Origin: Lachnospiraceae bacterium UBA938
GTDB lineage: Bacteria; Bacillota; Clostridia; Lachnospirales; Lachnospiraceae
Reading direction: 5' to 3'
NCBI GenBank assembly: GCA_002293475.1
Contig: DBDG01000045.1
Location: forward strand, 525-27,920
Length of the DNA: 27,396 bases
This document shows, one piece after another, positions 8,763 to 17,026 of the stretch. Below the pieces are notes generated by a model. It searched no databases and was not told the DNA's origin. It worked only from the letters and a program-made list of their open reading frames with translations. The position numbers and the translations under genes were made by a program. The stretch's first letter is position 1. Every line of letters begins with the position of its first letter.

Positions 8763-8793
8763 AAAACTATGAAATCTTCGATTTCATAGTTTT
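8763..8793 (-). terminator. Intrinsic terminator hairpin between the sRNA and the peptidase
   Basis: A perfect 13-bp stem (8763-8775 with 8781-8793) closes a 5-base loop. On the minus strand the stem runs into a tract of eight Ts. It would stop read-through from the sRNA side before the peptidase promoter. It also overlaps the place where a -35 box would be. Confidence 0.7.
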
Positions 8794-8819
8794 ATGGCCA
8801 TCCTCCTCATTTCTGTCAA

Positions 8820-8916
8820 TAAAAGAACCGGACAAAGCTTGCGCCTTAATCCGGTTCAGTGTAAAAGGGGAATTTTACCGTAGTTTAGTGGTAGTGGGCT
8901 TCTGTGTCCCGACTAC
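8820..8916 (-). ncRNA. Putative small RNA, about 97 nt, three hairpins with a terminator
   Basis: A stand-alone transcription unit without a coding frame. The predicted transcript starts with G at 8916, exactly at the 5' base of hairpin 1 (GTAGTCGGG pairing with CCCACTAC, one bulge). A 12-base linker leads to hairpin 2 (GTAAAA / TTTTAC, 8878-8861) whose loop is TTCCCC. Three bases later hairpin 3 (GAACCGGA / TCCGGTTC, 8857-8825) carries an inner stem AAGGC / GCTTT closed by a GCAA tetraloop, then TTTTATT as the terminator tail. The single-stranded C-rich loop UUCCCC is complementary to Shine-Dalgarno-like GGGGAA, the usual seed of Firmicute regulatory RNAs such as RoxS/RsaE. I do not recognise it as a named Rfam family. 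Strong promoter and terminator make transcription likely; the function is inferred. Confidence 0.7.
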
Positions 8917-8922
8917 ATTCAT

Positions 8923-8951
8923 AGTATAGCAGAGAATGTATCATTTGACAA
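8923..8951 (-). promoter_or_regulatory. Strong sigma-A promoter of the putative sRNA
   Basis: TTGTCA (8951-8946) and TATACT (8928-8923) on the minus strand are separated by exactly 17 bp. The predicted +1 is the G at 8916, seven bases after the -10 box. Confidence 0.78.
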
Positions 8952-9034
8952 GTAAAAAGTTCCTAAAATTTATGACATATTTTAAGGATTTATGGCATAA
9001 ATTCCTGTGCAATATCACCAATAACCGCTATGGG

Positions 9035-9463
9035 CTATACGCTGAAAGACATCAGGCCAAGCCGCGAGATTATCATCTCCGTAATCAAGAGGCCATCTGC
9101 CTCCTTTTGTTCCGGGCTGATCAAGGACAGCTGCTCCAGGGTCAGGATCTTTTCTTGATACCTCTGGCCGCCTCTTCCGGCACGGCCGGTCCGATCCAGA
9201 AGCAAGCTGACCTTTATTTTTATCTTTAACTGCTTTAACATGCCAAACAGCAGGCTGCCGTTTTCCAGTTGACAAAGCTGGCTTTCGAGTGTCGTCTCTG
9301 CCTTTGTCTCCGGCAAGATATAGCGCGATATGATGGTTTTAAGCTTAAACGGCACCGCATCTTCTTCTAGCAGCTCCGCATAAGAATATTTAGCACCCAG
9401 ATAAATATGCCCGGTGTCCATCATGACATACTTAAAGCTATTATCCTGTTGATTTTCATTCAT
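9035..9463 (-). CDS. Hypothetical protein, last gene of the rhomboid-like operon
   Basis: A 142-residue soluble protein beginning MNENQQDNSFKYVMMDTGHI. ATG at 9463 is chosen because GGAGGGG lies 11 bases upstream, while the further upstream ATG at 9496 has no ribosome site. The N-terminal half contains YLGAKYSYAELLEEDAVPFK and ISRYILPETKAETTLESQL; the C-terminal half is basic then helical (LKIKIKVSLLLDRTGRAGRG, then LTLEQLSLISPEQKEADGL). There is no signal peptide or membrane helix. I do not recognise a family. It follows the acyltransferase by about 39 bp and is the fourth gene of the 12273-9035 operon. No obvious terminator follows its stop codon; the next features downstream are the sRNA promoter and gene. 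Confidence 0.72.
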   Translation of the reverse strand: MNENQQDNSFKYVMMDTGHIYLGAKYSYAELLEEDAVPFKLKTIISRYILPETKAETTLESQLCQLENGSLLFGMLKQLKIKIKVSLLLDRTGRAGRGGQRYQEKILTLEQLSLISPEQKEADGLLITEMIISRLGLMSFSV

Positions 9464-9502
9464 AAACTGTCGTGCCCCTCCGGCGGTGAATGCCATAATC
9501 TA

Positions 9503-10564
9503 TTATTTCTTAATATTTATTCGCTTGCACCACTTGCCCATTCTATTCCATATCGCAATTTCCATACAACAGACTAATAATATTCCGGCCACTACGATGA
9601 AATATACCGGGAAACCATCCCATGAACTAAAAATATATGGCTCCAGTCTACGGAACACCGCTGACACAAGGCGGTGTGTCCCATAAACAATCATTGAATA
9701 ATGTCCCAAATAAATCAGCGTCGGGCTGGCAAAAGTATTCAGGCCAAGGTATAATGCATATACCGTACAAACAGCTCCGATGCAATAAAAATAACTGTTA
9801 ATCGCTGCCACGTTACCCGGAAAGTAATAAGCACATACGATTCCGGCCAAAAGCAATGAATACTTCAACATCTCTCTTTTCCAGCCATCGGAATAAAGAA
9901 TACTGTCTTTTTTCTTAATGTATATGTGATATAAGTAACCTATTAACATAAACAATATTGCGGCCGGCAAGGCGTTTATATGATATGCCGGCCGGCCCGG
10001 AAGCAGACGCTGGATCGGCAGTATGGAGGCAGCCGTTAATAAAAACAGCACTGTCATCCATATTCTGGCATTCTTGGCACTTAAGCTTCTGTGAAATCGG
10101 TTGATCCAATAAAACAAAAGCGTGGATATAAAATAAAGCTGAAAAAACCATAGCGCAAAATCGATCCGGGTTTTATCTAAATACCCGCCGCCTAATATAA
10201 ATGCCTGCAACAGCTTCAACTGCTCTTCGGCGGGGATCGTCAGTGTTTCATGATAAATCTCTTGCCTGTAAAAAAATATAAAATTAATTACAAAGAAAAC
10301 GCAGTATGGCAAAAGCAATTTTCTGACCTGCTTCAACAGGTATTTTAGAAATCCATGCTTAGTAAGGTTATCACTGTTTAAAGCAAAAAGATAGCCGCCT
10401 GCCATAAAAAATAAAGGCATATGAAAAGACCATATCCAATCATACCAAGATTGATAGTCGGAATGTAAGTTATAATGTCCGGCTACAACAAATATTATTC
10501 CAATACCCTTAAGCGCATCTACGGCGCGATCCCGAGAACGAGAGGTTTCCATACTTACTCCCAT
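9503..10564 (-). CDS. Acyltransferase family 3 membrane protein
   Basis: An integral membrane O-acyltransferase (Acyl_transf_3, fucose 4-O-acetylase-like) that moves acetyl or related groups onto a surface sugar. The N-terminus has the family signature RDRAVDALKGIGIIFVVAGH with the conserved histidine, followed by FHMPLFFMAGGYLF. About ten hydrophobic segments follow, ending with a basic tail (NRMGKWCKRINIKK). The length of about 350 residues is typical. The gene starts 5 bases past the stop of the sigma-like gene. Two starts are plausible: ATG 10564 (AGGA, 7-base spacing) and ATG 10552 (GGGAG, 5-base spacing). The target molecule is unknown. The other genes of the operon do not suggest a capsule locus. 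Confidence 0.87.
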   Translation of the reverse strand: MGVSMETSRSRDRAVDALKGIGIIFVVAGHYNLHSDYQSWYDWIWSFHMPLFFMAGGYLFALNSDNLTKHGFLKYLLKQVRKLLLPYCVFFVINFIFFYRQEIYHETLTIPAEEQLKLLQAFILGGGYLDKTRIDFALWFFQLYFISTLLFYWINRFHRSLSAKNARIWMTVLFLLTAASILPIQRLLPGRPAYHINALPAAILFMLIGYLYHIYIKKKDSILYSDGWKREMLKYSLLLAGIVCAYYFPGNVAAINSYFYCIGAVCTVYALYLGLNTFASPTLIYLGHYSMIVYGTHRLVSAVFRRLEPYIFSSWDGFPVYFIVVAGILLVCCMEIAIWNRMGKWCKRINIKK

Positions 10565-10568
10565 GTTT

Positions 10569-11321
10569 TCATCCTGTAACAATATCCTCTATCGCCCCGC
10601 CGCTGACCCGCAGGGCCTCTCTGATCATCTGCACCGAGCAACCGCCTTCGGCGGCCAGCTCTTCCGGCGTCACCTTTCTGCCTAGTGCCTCGGCCAGTTC
10701 TCTGGCGGCTTCCGCAACCTTGTTAACCTGATCGGCCATCTTTCGGTCGCTTTCCTGCATCCTTGCGGTTCCGGCAATCAGCTCCTCCATGGCGTCCATG
10801 ATCATTTTGATCAAGATGCTCTCCGCTTCCGCCGGATTTTCCATGGCGCCAAGCATAGCGACACCGGACGCCAGCGCGACATTACCTTCCCCGATCAGGT
10901 CTTCCAGATATACGCCCTGGTCGGCATAGAGCTTAGCGATCCCCGCCACTTCCGGCAGATAGATTTCCACCAGCCGGTCATAATCCGCCTGCGCTCCGGC
11001 CATCGCCGCGATCAGGGCGGCCTCCTTTTCCCCTTGGGTATATTTCTTAAGCCCCCGCAGGCCGCTCAGATAATCCGCCAGATAGTCTTTTTCCGCTTCC
11101 GACAGATAATCGTCCGGGTTGACTTCTTCGTCCACGCCGATCTTGTGGTGCTTCAGGTAATCATAGATCATAGCAAATTGCTCTTCTGACAGTTCCTGCG
11201 CGGCAAAAGCGGCTCTTACCTGTTCATCGGCGATGCGCATCCCCTGTTCTTTGGCCAGCTTACGTACTTCCTCCAAGGCTTGGGCAAACCGGTATTCCTT
11301 ATCATGATTCATCGTCGTCAT
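10569..11321 (-). CDS. Sigma-70-like protein lacking region 4
   Basis: A 250-residue acidic protein. Residues about 20-75 resemble a region 1.1-like segment (LSEEQFAMIYDYLKHHKIGV). Residues 115-155 match sigma region 2.1-2.2: DRLVEIYLPEVAGIAKLYAD followed by QGVYLEDLIGEGNVALASGV. The following part, where a true sigma factor has the aromatic -10 recognition region (YKFSTYATWWIRQAI in RpoD), is replaced by PAEAESILIKMIMDAMEELI. Residues 195-245 resemble region 3 (VAEAARELAEALGRKVTPEE, then SVQMIREALRVSGGAIEDI). The protein ends there, so region 4 is missing. It could bind core polymerase without recognising a promoter. The start overlaps the end of the rhomboid-like gene by 20 bases; ATG 11321 or 11312. 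Family assignment is good, function uncertain. Confidence 0.8.
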   Translation of the reverse strand: MTTMNHDKEYRFAQALEEVRKLAKEQGMRIADEQVRAAFAAQELSEEQFAMIYDYLKHHKIGVDEEVNPDDYLSEAEKDYLADYLSGLRGLKKYTQGEKEAALIAAMAGAQADYDRLVEIYLPEVAGIAKLYADQGVYLEDLIGEGNVALASGVAMLGAMENPAEAESILIKMIMDAMEELIAGTARMQESDRKMADQVNKVAEAARELAEALGRKVTPEELAAEGGCSVQMIREALRVSGGAIEDIVTG

Positions 11322-12273
11322 ATCGCACCGTTATATTCCTTTCCGAACCGTCGCCGCCGGCGTGTTTGACATGGGTGTGGGTATAAAGATGCCGGCTACA
11401 GTACTCGTAGTTGCCTTCACATTTGGAGCAGAAACGAAATTCCATGTTCGGATCCTGTTCATCAGTGATCCCGCAGACAGCGCACTGATGCCGGGAGATG
11501 CGCGGGGCTTTTTTTATATCCTGCCGAAACTCGTACCGCCGCTTAATCTGCCGGGGCGACAGCCTGACACGGTTACGGGAACGGAGAAAGAAAATAATAA
11601 AATTCAGCAATGAGGCAATGATCGCAAACTGGATGGCCCGGGTGCCCGTCAGCAGTTGGACTCCTAGGATGATGGCATAGATAATCCCCAGTACTTTTAC
11701 TTTGATCGGGATAGCAAAGAACAGCAGCACCCTTGCTTCTGAAAAAGTGGCCGCGTAGGCTAGGAAAATCGACATATTAACGAAATAAGTGCTAAAAGCA
11801 TTGGCCTGCTGTGTGAAAATCCCTTCGATAATTTCCGCATAAGCCTGATCCGAGCCGCTAAGCTCCGAACCGTTAATCATGATCAAATCGTTTAATAGTC
11901 CCGGTGTGGTCAGACAATTATAGGCCAGCAGCAAAAACGCTCCGATCACGGTAAATATCATGCCGGACAATAAATAAACGTTATACCGGTAGGTTCCCCA
12001 AGTATGCTCTAGGCTGGTTCCGATCGAATAATAGAAATACAGCATAATAAGTGTAAAAAACAGGTTCGAATCCAAGCCCGGCGGGATAATGATCCATGTA
12101 AACAGCCGCCATATCTGAAAGTCAAAGATGATGGCATATGGATTGAGGGTAAGATAATCTAGGAAGGGTAAATTGATCATGCTGATCACGAAACCGGTGG
12201 CATAACACAGAATCAATACCATGGAGATGTTTTTAATTGCATACTTACCGAACTTTCTTTCAAATCTGCTCAT
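11302..12273 (-). CDS. Rhomboid-like membrane protein with C-terminal zinc ribbon (probably not a protease)
   Basis: A 323-residue polytopic membrane protein. After a cytoplasmic start the rhomboid fold is seen in LNPYAIIFDFQIWRLFTWII, LIMLYFYYSIGTSLEHTWGT and YRYNVYLLSGMIFTVIGAFL, ending with IPIKVKVLGIIYAI. The catalytic GxSG motif expected after the LLSG segment is absent, and no TM6 histidine fits, so a Derlin/pseudorhomboid role is more likely than proteolysis. The cytoplasmic tail is basic, then has a zinc-binding module CAVCG...CSKC...C-x-x-H (about 275-305) followed by His-rich HTHVKH. ATG 12273 has AGGAG 4 bases upstream. It is the first gene of the operon, with its promoter at 12345-12373. 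Confidence 0.83.
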   Translation of the reverse strand: MSRFERKFGKYAIKNISMVLILCYATGFVISMINLPFLDYLTLNPYAIIFDFQIWRLFTWIIIPPGLDSNLFFTLIMLYFYYSIGTSLEHTWGTYRYNVYLLSGMIFTVIGAFLLLAYNCLTTPGLLNDLIMINGSELSGSDQAYAEIIEGIFTQQANAFSTYFVNMSIFLAYAATFSEARVLLFFAIPIKVKVLGIIYAIILGVQLLTGTRAIQFAIIASLLNFIIFFLRSRNRVRLSPRQIKRRYEFRQDIKKAPRISRHQCAVCGITDEQDPNMEFRFCSKCEGNYEYCSRHLYTHTHVKHAGGDGSERNITVRYDDDES

Positions 12274-12344
12274 ACTGCTCCTATCTATGTGCTTCTGCCG
12301 TCCGGCAGATACTATTGGACATATCTGTTAACTAAACATCATAT

Positions 12345-12373
12345 ATTCTAGCATTACACGGGGCATAAATCAA
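12345..12373 (-). promoter_or_regulatory. Promoter of the rhomboid-like operon
   Basis: Minus-strand TTGATT (12373-12368), a 17-bp spacer and TAGAAT (12350-12345), with the -10 extended by TGC. The leader is about 65 bases and contains a short hairpin CTGCCG/CGGCAG (12295-12308) just before the ribosome site. Confidence 0.65.
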
Positions 12374-12763
12374 GCCTCCGCCATGGACTGCTAAAAACTT
12401 TATAAAAATTTTAATTTTATTTAGTATTTTATAATATTGTATTTAGCCTTGCGAAGTTACAACTTCCGAACAGGCAAGTTTTATATATGACAGCATATTT
12501 TATAATAAATGATATTCTTTCCTTTTTTTACATTATTTTATATTTTTATTCTAAAATACTGGATATATGGAAAAAATCAAGGTTAATTTGTTTCTTCCTT
12601 TATTACCCACGTTGATTTTTGCGGTTTTATGTCGTATAATGACGTAGGTTGGCCGCCATAACTGAGATACTTATTACAGTTAATGGCACATACGGATCAG
12701 GGCGTATGGCTCAGAAACGTACCGATCAGAACATACAGTTCAGAAGGATAAGGGGTTAAAAAT
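12374..12763. other. AT-rich divergent intergenic region with an imperfect inverted repeat
   Basis: The 490 bp between the rhomboid-like gene and the activase hold no gene I can support. Apart from the two promoters, the clearest structure is at 12448-12478: GAAGTT-AC-AACTTC (12453-12466) nested inside CTTGC / GCAAG (12448-12452, 12474-12478). It lies between the two divergent promoters and could be an operator or a weak hairpin. The rest is strongly AT-rich. Confidence 0.45.
12612..12640 (+). promoter_or_regulatory. Sigma-A promoter of the activase gene
   Basis: TTGATT (12612-12617), 17-bp spacer, TATAAT (12635-12640). The predicted start near 12647 gives a leader of about 117 bases before the ATG. 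I found no riboswitch pattern in the leader; it has two loosely similar segments around CAGAAACGTACCG and CAGAACATACAG. Confidence 0.75.
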
Positions 12764-15700
12764 ATGTATACACTGGGTATCGATATCGGTTCCACAACAG
12801 TTAAAATAGCTATACTGGACGGTGATCATACCGTCCTGTTTTCGGATTATGAAAGACATTTTGCCAATATCCAGGATACGCTGGCCACGCTGTTAAAAAA
12901 AGCCTATAGCGAGCTGGGGAATGTCGATGTCCATCCGATGATTACCGGCTCGGGCGGCCTGACACTGTCTAACCATCTGAAAGTGCCTTTTGTACAGGAA
13001 GTGATTTCCGTGGCTTCGGCCCTGAAAGAACTGGCGCCGCAGACTGATGTGGCGATTGAGCTGGGCGGCGAGGATGCCAAGATCATCTATTTTGAAGGCG
13101 GCAATGTTGAGCAGCGGATGAACGGCATCTGTGCCGGAGGTACCGGCTCTTTCATCGACCAGATGGCCTCCCTGTTAATGACCGACGCCGCGGGACTGAA
13201 CGCATTTGCCAAGGATTATCATTCTTTATATACGATCGCCGCGCGCTGCGGCGTCTTTGCCAAGTCCGATATCCAGCCGCTGATCAACGAAGGGGCGACC
13301 AAAGAGGACCTAGCGGCCTCCATCTTCCAAGCCGTGGTGAACCAGACCATCAGCGGCTTGGCCTGCGGCAAGCCGATCCGCGGCCATGTGGCTTTTCTCG
13401 GCGGCCCGCTGCATTTCCTGTCGGAACTGAAAACTGCCTTTATTCGCACGCTCAAGCTTGACGAGGAGCATATCATCGACACCGAGCTTTCCCATCTGTT
13501 TGCTGCCATCGGCGCGGCCCTTAATGCGGGGGAAGTGGTTTACAGCATGGCTGAAATGGTGGAAAAACTTGCTTCGGCCATTAAGATGGACTTTGAAGTG
13601 GCAAGGATGGAGCCCTTGTTTGCCAACGAGGCGGAGTTTGACGAGTTTGTCGGCCGACATAGCCTGGCCAAAGTAAATGTCCGTGATATAGATAGTTATC
13701 GCGGTGACTGTTATCTCGGCATCGATGCCGGCTCCACCACCACGAAGCTGGCGCTGATCGGCGAAGACGGCTCCCTGCTTTATTCATTTTACAGCAATAA
13801 CGACGGCAGTCCGCTGAAAACGGCCATCAATGCCATCAAAGATATCTATGACCATCTGCCGGCCGACGCCCATATCGTCCGCTCCTGTTCCACCGGCTAC
13901 GGCGAAGCGCTGATGAAGGCGGCCTTCCTCTTAGATGCCGGCGAGGTGGAAACCGTTGCCCACTATTATGCCGCGGCCTTTTTTAACCCGGCGGTGGACT
14001 GTATCCTCGATATCGGCGGCCAAGATATGAAATGCATCAAAATAAAAAATAAGACGGTGGACAGTGTGCTGCTGAATGAAGCCTGCTCTTCCGGCTGCGG
14101 CTCGTTTATCGAGACCTTTGCCCGGTCTTTGAATTACAGCGTCGAGGATTTTGCCCAGGAAGCGTTATTTGCCAGCCATCCCATCGACCTCGGAACGCGG
14201 TGTACGGTCTTCATGAACTCTAAGGTAAAGCAGGCTCAGAAGGAAGGCGCTTCGGTTGCCGATATATCCGCCGGCCTGGCTTATTCGGTGATTAAAAATG
14301 CCTTATTTAAAGTAATCAAGGTGGCGGATGCCGCCGACCTAGGTAAAAACATCGTGGTCCAGGGCGGGACTTTTTATAATAATGCCGTGTTGCGGGGCTT
14401 TGAGAAAATCGCCGGCTGCCAGGCCATCCGTCCGGATATCGCGGGGATTATGGGGGCTTTTGGTGCCGCCCTGATTGCCAGGGAGCAATACACCAACGCC
14501 GGCCGGCCGGCCACAACCATGCTTTCCATCGCTAAGATCAATGCCCTGCAGTTTGAGACCAGTATGGCCAAATGTAAAGGCTGTACCAATAACTGCCGGC
14601 TTACCATCAACAAATTCACCGGCGGCCGCCAGTACATCTCCGGCAACCGCTGTGAGCGGGGCATCGGAAAGACGAAGAATGAAGACGGAATCCCTAATCT
14701 GTTCGAATATAAGCTAAAAAGGCAGTTTGCCTATGAATCCCTGCCGGCTGACGAGGCGCCCCGGGGCACCGTCGGCATCCCTAGGGTACTCAATATTTAT
14801 GAAAATTATCCTTTCTGGCATACTTTTTTTACCAGGCTGGGTTACCGGGTGATCCTGTCGCCCCATTCCAGCCACAAGATCTATGAGCTGGGTATCGAAT
14901 CCATTCCCAGTGAATCGGAGTGTTACCCTGCCAAGCTGGTCCACGGCCATGTCAAGTGGCTGATCAATCAGAAGGTGGATTTTGTCTTCTATCCGGCGCT
15001 CTTTTATGAGCGGCCGGAAATAGAAGAAACCAACAATCATTATAACTGTCCGATCGTGGTTTCCTATTCGGAAAACATCAAGAACAACATGGAGGAATTC
15101 GGCCGCGGCGAAGCGGTGCTGCGTAATCCCTTCATGTCCTTCCGTGACCCTGGCACGGTGTCTAAAGCCCTGGCCGCCGAGTTTGCGGAGCTCCCTGCCG
15201 AAGCCGTCTTGGACGCCGTCAGGCTGGGCTGGGAAGAACAGATGAAAGCCAGGGAAGATATCAGAAGCAAAGGGGAAGAGGTACTGGAATACCTGAAAAC
15301 CACCGGCCGGCGCGGTATTGTCCTAGCCGGGCGCCCTTATCATATCGATCCGGAGATCCACCACGGCATCCCGGAGATGATTACCTCTTACGGTATCGCG
15401 GTGCTGAGCGAGGATGCGGTTTCCCACTTGGCCAAACCGGAACGCCCGCTGTTAGTCTCCGACCAGTGGATGTATCATTCGCGGCTGTATGCCGCGGCCA
15501 GCTTTGTCAAGACCACCGACAACCTAGAGCTGATTCAGCTAAACTCCTTCGGCTGCGGCTTGGATGCGGTGACCACCGATCAGGTCAACGACATCCTGAC
15601 CGGTTCGGATAAGATCTATACCTGCCTGAAAATCGATGAGGTCAATAATCTCGGCGCCGCCCGGATCCGGATCCGTTCGCTTCTGTCTGCCATCCGAATC

Positions 15701-16990
15701 CGGGAACAGCTTAATCAGGAGCGGCAGATCCGCTCCTCGGCCACCAGCCGGACGATCTTTACCGAGCAGATGCGTAAGGAATATACCATCCTCTGCCCGC
15801 AGATGTCGCCGATCCATTTTGAACTGCTGGAACCGGCTTTCCGGGCCTGCGGCTATAACTTTGTGGTGCTGTCCAATGATAACCGGCGGGCCGTCGATGT
15901 CGGCTTGAAATATGTCAACAACGATGCCTGCTACCCTTCCCTGCTGGTCGTCGGCCAGATTATGGATGCCCTTTTGTCAGGTAGCTATGACCTGAATCGG
16001 ACGGCGGTGATCATGTCGCAGACCGGCGGCGGCTGCCGGGCCACCAATTATGTGGGCTTTATCCGCCGCGCCCTAGAAAAAGCCGGCCTGTCCCACGTCC
16101 CGGTCATTTCGCTCAGCCTGATCGGGCTGGAAAGCAATCCCGGTTTCCGCCTGAACGCCGATCTGCTGATCCGGGCCGCTTACGGCGCTATCTTCGGCGA
16201 TATCTTCATGCGCTGTACTTACCGCATGCGGCCATATGAAAAGGAAGTCGGGGCGGTAGACGCCCTGCATGCAATATGGCTGGAAAAGTGCCAGCGCTTT
16301 CTATCCGGGAAGCACCAAAACTTCTTTACTTTTCAGAAGATGTGCCGCCAGATTATTGCCGCTTTCGACGATATCCCGATTACTGACGAACGCAAGCCCC
16401 GGGTGGGCATCGTGGGAGAAATCTTGGTAAAATATGCCCCGGCCGCCAATAATTATCTGGTGGAGCTGTTAGAGTCGGAGGGGGCTGAAGCCATTGTGCC
16501 GGATTTAATGGATTTTCTGCTGTATTGTTTCTATAATCAGATATATAAAGCCGAATATCTTGGTACCGGCAAAAAAGCGGCCGTTATTGCCACGCTGGGG
16601 ATCCGGGCCATCGAGTTTGTCCGGGGCGCCGCTGTCCGTGCCTTTGCCAGAAGCCGTCATTTTAGCCCGCCGGTCAGCATTTATAAGGTGGCTGATATGG
16701 CGCAGTCGATTGTTTCCATCGGCAACCAGACCGGCGAAGGCTGGTTTTTGACCGGGGAAATGGTTGAGCTGATTCATAGCGGCGTGAGTAATATTGTCTG
16801 TGCCCAGCCTTTTGGCTGTCTTCCTAACCATGTGGTGGGGAAAGGGGTTATCAAGGAACTGCGGAAGCAGTATCCGTTGTCTAATGTCGTCGCGATTGAT
16901 TATGATCCCGGTGCCAGTGAAGTTAATCAGCTTAATCGGATTAAACTGATGCTTTCGACGGCTCAGAAGAATCTGCGGCAGATATCATAG
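12764..16990 (+). CDS. Giant fused 2-hydroxyacyl-CoA dehydratase activase (BadF/BcrAD ATPase x2 + DUF2229)
   Basis: A 1408-residue cytoplasmic protein of the 'CoA-substrate-specific enzyme activase' type. It has two ASKHA ATPase domains: the first begins YTLGIDIGSTTVK (about 2-14) with GGEDAK (101-106) and GICAGGTGSF (C123); the second begins LGIDAGSTTTK (about 319) with GGQDMK and SSGCGSF (about 443). Both have the cysteine that in HgdC-type activases bridges a [4Fe-4S] cluster. A cysteine cluster CKGCTNNC...GNRC follows near 603. Next is DUF2229 (from about 673, with SESECYPAKL), and a C-terminal dehydratase-subunit-like region (CPQMSPIHFELLEP, NDACYPSLLVVGQI, GGGCRATNYVGF). Single-component activases drive ATP-dependent low-potential electron transfer. 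No dehydratase gene is adjacent, so the substrate is unknown. ATG has AAGGGG 8 bases upstream. Confidence 0.93.
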   Translation: MYTLGIDIGSTTVKIAILDGDHTVLFSDYERHFANIQDTLATLLKKAYSELGNVDVHPMITGSGGLTLSNHLKVPFVQEVISVASALKELAPQTDVAIELGGEDAKIIYFEGGNVEQRMNGICAGGTGSFIDQMASLLMTDAAGLNAFAKDYHSLYTIAARCGVFAKSDIQPLINEGATKEDLAASIFQAVVNQTISGLACGKPIRGHVAFLGGPLHFLSELKTAFIRTLKLDEEHIIDTELSHLFAAIGAALNAGEVVYSMAEMVEKLASAIKMDFEVARMEPLFANEAEFDEFVGRHSLAKVNVRDIDSYRGDCYLGIDAGSTTTKLALIGEDGSLLYSFYSNNDGSPLKTAINAIKDIYDHLPADAHIVRSCSTGYGEALMKAAFLLDAGEVETVAHYYAAAFFNPAVDCILDIGGQDMKCIKIKNKTVDSVLLNEACSSGCGSFIETFARSLNYSVEDFAQEALFASHPIDLGTRCTVFMNSKVKQAQKEGASVADISAGLAYSVIKNALFKVIKVADAADLGKNIVVQGGTFYNNAVLRGFEKIAGCQAIRPDIAGIMGAFGAALIAREQYTNAGRPATTMLSIAKINALQFETSMAKCKGCTNNCRLTINKFTGGRQYISGNRCERGIGKTKNEDGIPNLFEYKLKRQFAYESLPADEAPRGTVGIPRVLNIYENYPFWHTFFTRLGYRVILSPHSSHKIYELGIESIPSESECYPAKLVHGHVKWLINQKVDFVFYPALFYERPEIEETNNHYNCPIVVSYSENIKNNMEEFGRGEAVLRNPFMSFRDPGTVSKALAAEFAELPAEAVLDAVRLGWEEQMKAREDIRSKGEEVLEYLKTTGRRGIVLAGRPYHIDPEIHHGIPEMITSYGIAVLSEDAVSHLAKPERPLLVSDQWMYHSRLYAAASFVKTTDNLELIQLNSFGCGLDAVTTDQVNDILTGSDKIYTCLKIDEVNNLGAARIRIRSLLSAIRIREQLNQERQIRSSATSRTIFTEQMRKEYTILCPQMSPIHFELLEPAFRACGYNFVVLSNDNRRAVDVGLKYVNNDACYPSLLVVGQIMDALLSGSYDLNRTAVIMSQTGGGCRATNYVGFIRRALEKAGLSHVPVISLSLIGLESNPGFRLNADLLIRAAYGAIFGDIFMRCTYRMRPYEKEVGAVDALHAIWLEKCQRFLSGKHQNFFTFQKMCRQIIAAFDDIPITDERKPRVGIVGEILVKYAPAANNYLVELLESEGAEAIVPDLMDFLLYCFYNQIYKAEYLGTGKKAAVIATLGIRAIEFVRGAAVRAFARSRHFSPPVSIYKVADMAQSIVSIGNQTGEGWFLTGEMVELIHSGVSNIVCAQPFGCLPNHVVGKGVIKELRKQYPLSNVVAIDYDPGASEVNQLNRIKLMLSTAQKNLRQIS

Positions 16991-17026
16991 GGGGGAGCGC
17001 TAGGGGGGAACGTTAGGAGGGTCATC
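16988..17026 (+). repeat. 13-bp tandem repeat joining the activase stop codon to palindromic element copy 1
   Basis: Three units: TAGGGGGGAGCGC, TAGGGGGGAACGT and TAGGAGGGTCATC. The first TAG is the stop codon of the activase; the last unit merges into the GTCATC border of the palindromic element. Confidence 0.75.

Noticed and set aside
8878..8920. tRNA-like sequence on the plus strand (TAGTTTAGTGGTAG resembles a tRNA D-arm)
   Set aside because: No acceptor stem, T-arm or 7-base anticodon loop can be built around it. On the minus strand the region is fully explained by hairpin 1 and linker of the putative sRNA.
8988..9002. Palindrome ATTTATGGCATAAAT as terminator of the four-gene operon
   Set aside because: The stem is AT-only apart from the centre, there is almost no loop and no T-tract follows in the right place.
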